Shown here: one piece after another, positions 60,335 to 61,708 of the stretch
How positions within the stretch are numbered: the stretch's first letter is position 1
Layout of the letters: each line of letters opens with the position of its first letter
Source: Deltaproteobacteria bacterium RIFOXYD12_FULL_56_24
GTDB taxonomy: Bacteria; Desulfobacterota; Desulfobulbia; Desulfobulbales; Desulfurivibrionaceae
DNA: 61,708 nt
Direction of reading: 5' to 3'
Assembly: GCA_001799285.1 (NCBI GenBank)
Contig: MGTD01000024.1
Coordinates: forward strand, 1-61,708
Translations under genes and position numbers: made by a program
Notes under the pieces: generated by a model
The model's input: the letters and a program-made list of their open reading frames with translations, nothing else
Told to the model about the DNA's origin: nothing
The model's database searches: none

Positions 60335-61438
60335 TTATGGGCTTACCCCGTGATTGGTTACATATTTGTCCCGCAACAACTTGGAAAGATCCCTGGTCAA
60401 GGCCAGTACCTTTTTGGCGTGGGCCAGAGGCAACGAACCGGTTCCGCAGCTGGGGGTGATCAGGGTCTGCCGCAACAGGGCTTGATAATCCCAGGCTCCG
60501 CCGACAAGCTGGGCGGCCTGCGCCTCCCAGCGCGCCAGAAGAGACTCAGCCGTTTCCTGTTCGATATATTCCTTCTCCCCGGTAGGCACAATCCCCCAGG
60601 CAATGATGCCGCCCCTCCCCAAAAAGCCAAACACCGCCTCCTTGCAGGCGGCCAGCTTATCGAAAAACCCGTAGGCGTCAAAGCTGACAATATCAAGGGA
60701 GGTGGAGAGAAGAAATTCCCAGTCCGTATTGGCGCAGACATGAACGCCCACCAGCCCGCCGGCTGCCTGGGCCGCACCGATAACCTCATTGAGTTCCTGG
60801 CCAAGCTCCTCAAGGGAAACGCCGAGAAAAGCCGAGGAACCAAGACCAGCCAGGGCCGGTTCGTCGATAAAGAGAATGACCGGAGCCTGCGCCTGGGCAA
60901 GAAGCCGCACCTGCCAGACGGCTTTAAGGGAAAGACCCTTCACCACCATTTCCCGGATGGTCGGCTCATAATAGGCCGCCCTCCCCTCCCGGTCGTGAAG
61001 CCCGGTAAGCAGGGTGAACGGCCCGGTCATCTGGCCCTTGACTGCGGCCACCGTCTTGCCGGCAACCGCCTCTTGCAAAGCAAAAAGGCCCTGAGCCCTC
61101 TCCCGGCTCACGGCAAAAGGCGAATCAGACAAAAGGTTCGGGTCTTCGAGGGCGGCAAGATACTGCTCAAAATAGGCCAGCATCTCCTCGGCAAAGGTTT
61201 CGGTCTGAATATCGAAATAAGTGCGCCCAGCCTCTTCGACAAAGCCGGGAATCCCTTCGCTGAACTGATTAAGCATCCCTTCCTTCGGGTTGCCCGGCAA
61301 TTGCGGCCACAAGGGGATATCGGGGGTGTGGTCAAAGATCAGGGAAAAAGCTTCGCGTTGGTCGGAAACCGGCAGGCTGCCGATGAGGGTCGCCAGGCCG
61401 TTTGCCTGGAAGCGGGCGGATGAATTGTCTTTAGGCAT
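60335..61438 (-). CDS. Core MetE-type methionine synthase
   Basis: The 367-residue protein corresponds to the catalytic C-terminal half of MetE: TLIGSLPVSD near the start, KGQMTGPFTLLTG, FIDEPALAGLGS, GVHVCANTDW (His/Cys zinc ligands) and ITPSCGTGSLP (last zinc Cys). The folate-binding N-terminal half of MetE is absent. Such 'core' enzymes of anaerobes are thought to take the methyl group from a methylated corrinoid protein. The final residues VTNHGVSP are encoded by repeat E, so the native end may have been replaced. ATG 61438 fits the family; an ATG 36 codons upstream is in frame but adds an unrelated hydrophobic stretch. Confidence 0.87.
   Translation of the reverse strand: MPKDNSSARFQANGLATLIGSLPVSDQREAFSLIFDHTPDIPLWPQLPGNPKEGMLNQFSEGIPGFVEEAGRTYFDIQTETFAEEMLAYFEQYLAALEDPNLLSDSPFAVSRERAQGLFALQEAVAGKTVAAVKGQMTGPFTLLTGLHDREGRAAYYEPTIREMVVKGLSLKAVWQVRLLAQAQAPVILFIDEPALAGLGSSAFLGVSLEELGQELNEVIGAAQAAGGLVGVHVCANTDWEFLLSTSLDIVSFDAYGFFDKLAACKEAVFGFLGRGGIIAWGIVPTGEKEYIEQETAESLLARWEAQAAQLVGGAWDYQALLRQTLITPSCGTGSLPLAHAKKVLALTRDLSKLLRDKYVTNHGVSP
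60338..60361. repeat. Repeat E, copy 2
   Basis: GGCTTACCCCGTGATTGGTT with short flanks, as at 17529-17552. It encodes the last eight residues of the methionine synthase on the minus strand. Confidence 0.75.
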
Positions 61439-61585
61439 GGCTTTTTCCAGTGTCGGGGATGGCGCGGCTGTTAAACGCCCGATAACAAAACAGGATGCCA
61501 AAAAAGCGAAATGCAGCATTTTTAGCATCCTGTTAGCTATCAGCAATAGGCTGAAAAGTCAATGCATTTTGGGGAGAGCGCGGAG

Positions 61586-61638
61586 CAGGGCCGACACCTT
61601 GTCCCTCTTAAGAAGAGGGAAATATTTAGTCGGCCCTG
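61586..61638. promoter_or_regulatory. Nested hairpin upstream of the methionine synthase gene
   Basis: CAGGGCCGAC (61586-61595) / GTCGGCCCTG (61629-61638) is a perfect 10-bp stem enclosing a second hairpin CCCTCTT-AAG-AAGAGGG. No T-run follows on either strand, so it is not a plain terminator. It lies about 150 bp upstream of the gene start and could be part of its leader, or end structure of a gene beyond the window. It does not match the S-box or cobalamin aptamer patterns. Confidence 0.5.
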
Positions 61639-61708
61639 AAAAAGCCAATTTTATCCCCTGACAGGCAGGATAATGCCGTCGGCATGCCAAGACACAGACC
61701 GTCGGAAC

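Noticed and set aside
1-61708. CRISPR arrays, prophage or integrated conjugative elements
   Set aside because: No regularly spaced direct repeats, no cas, phage or conjugation genes were seen. The only mobile-element gene is the transposase fragment at the left edge.

Overview
The window looks like a chromosomal piece of an anaerobic Desulfobacterota bacterium, probably a relative of Desulfobulbales sulfate or sulfur metabolisers. This is inferred from gene content and order, not from a marker gene. The grounds are an ADP-forming acyl-CoA synthetase, an electron-transfer flavoprotein with its own ferredoxin domain, a short 'core' MetE-type methionine synthase, an Mla/Lol/Bam outer-membrane set (so Gram-negative), and a sigma-54 regulator next to a TauE/universal-stress operon. 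Most of the window is dense core genome on the minus strand.

Layout. 1-115: 3' end of an IS4-type transposase. 155-2451 (-): usp-like, TauE/SafE and TIGR02186 genes behind a good sigma-54 promoter (2501-2516), with an NtrC-type regulator (2695-4059) next door. 4282-4485 (+): a tiny zinc-ribbon frame interrupted by an in-frame TGA. 4489-7427 (-): ClC channel and dGTPase-like protein. 7647-13285 (+): an acyl-group module made of a histone-deacetylase-like hydrolase, a CBS protein, an ADP-forming acyl-CoA synthetase and a CoA-transferase fused to a GNAT domain. 14118-17318 (-): PHP phosphatase, a 64-residue protein and FtsK. 17571-23901 (-): nusB, ribH, ribBA, ribE, ribD, nrdR, dCMP deaminase, glyA. 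24087-32372 (-): rpiB and a fatty-acid/phospholipid operon (rpmF-plsX-fabH-acyl-CoA dehydrogenase-etfB-etfA-fabG-acpP-fabF). 32914-37131 (-): mlaE-F-D-A-C plus a cyclic-nucleotide-binding protein. 37360-37518 (-): tRNA-Val and tRNA-Asp. 37647-43313 (-): lon, clpX, clpP, tig. 43453-43536 (-): tRNA-Leu. 43805-45723 (+): a self-contained cassette of promoter, cobalamin riboswitch, intrinsic terminator, a 42-residue peptide gene, a radical SAM/SPASM maturase and a terminator. 45979-46557 (+): an FMN reductase. 46765-60103 (-): recO, rodZ-like, surA-like, mfd, bamA, lolD, lolC, lysS. 60335-61438 (-): core methionine synthase.

The two most notable things are (1) the cobalamin-riboswitch-controlled peptide/radical-SAM pair, matching the little-studied CbpA/CbpB type of putative modified peptide and bracketed by a 14-bp direct repeat, and (2) a set of about 105-150 nt intergenic hairpin elements (at 17.35, 45.84, 46.61, 56.29, 58.52 and 60.18 kb). 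These have long outer stems and two kinds of conserved core with compensatory changes, and they chain with other short repeats and intrude into gene ends. Several gene starts were moved inward because upstream codons come from these repeats or because a better ribosome-binding site lies further in; this is stated in each entry.
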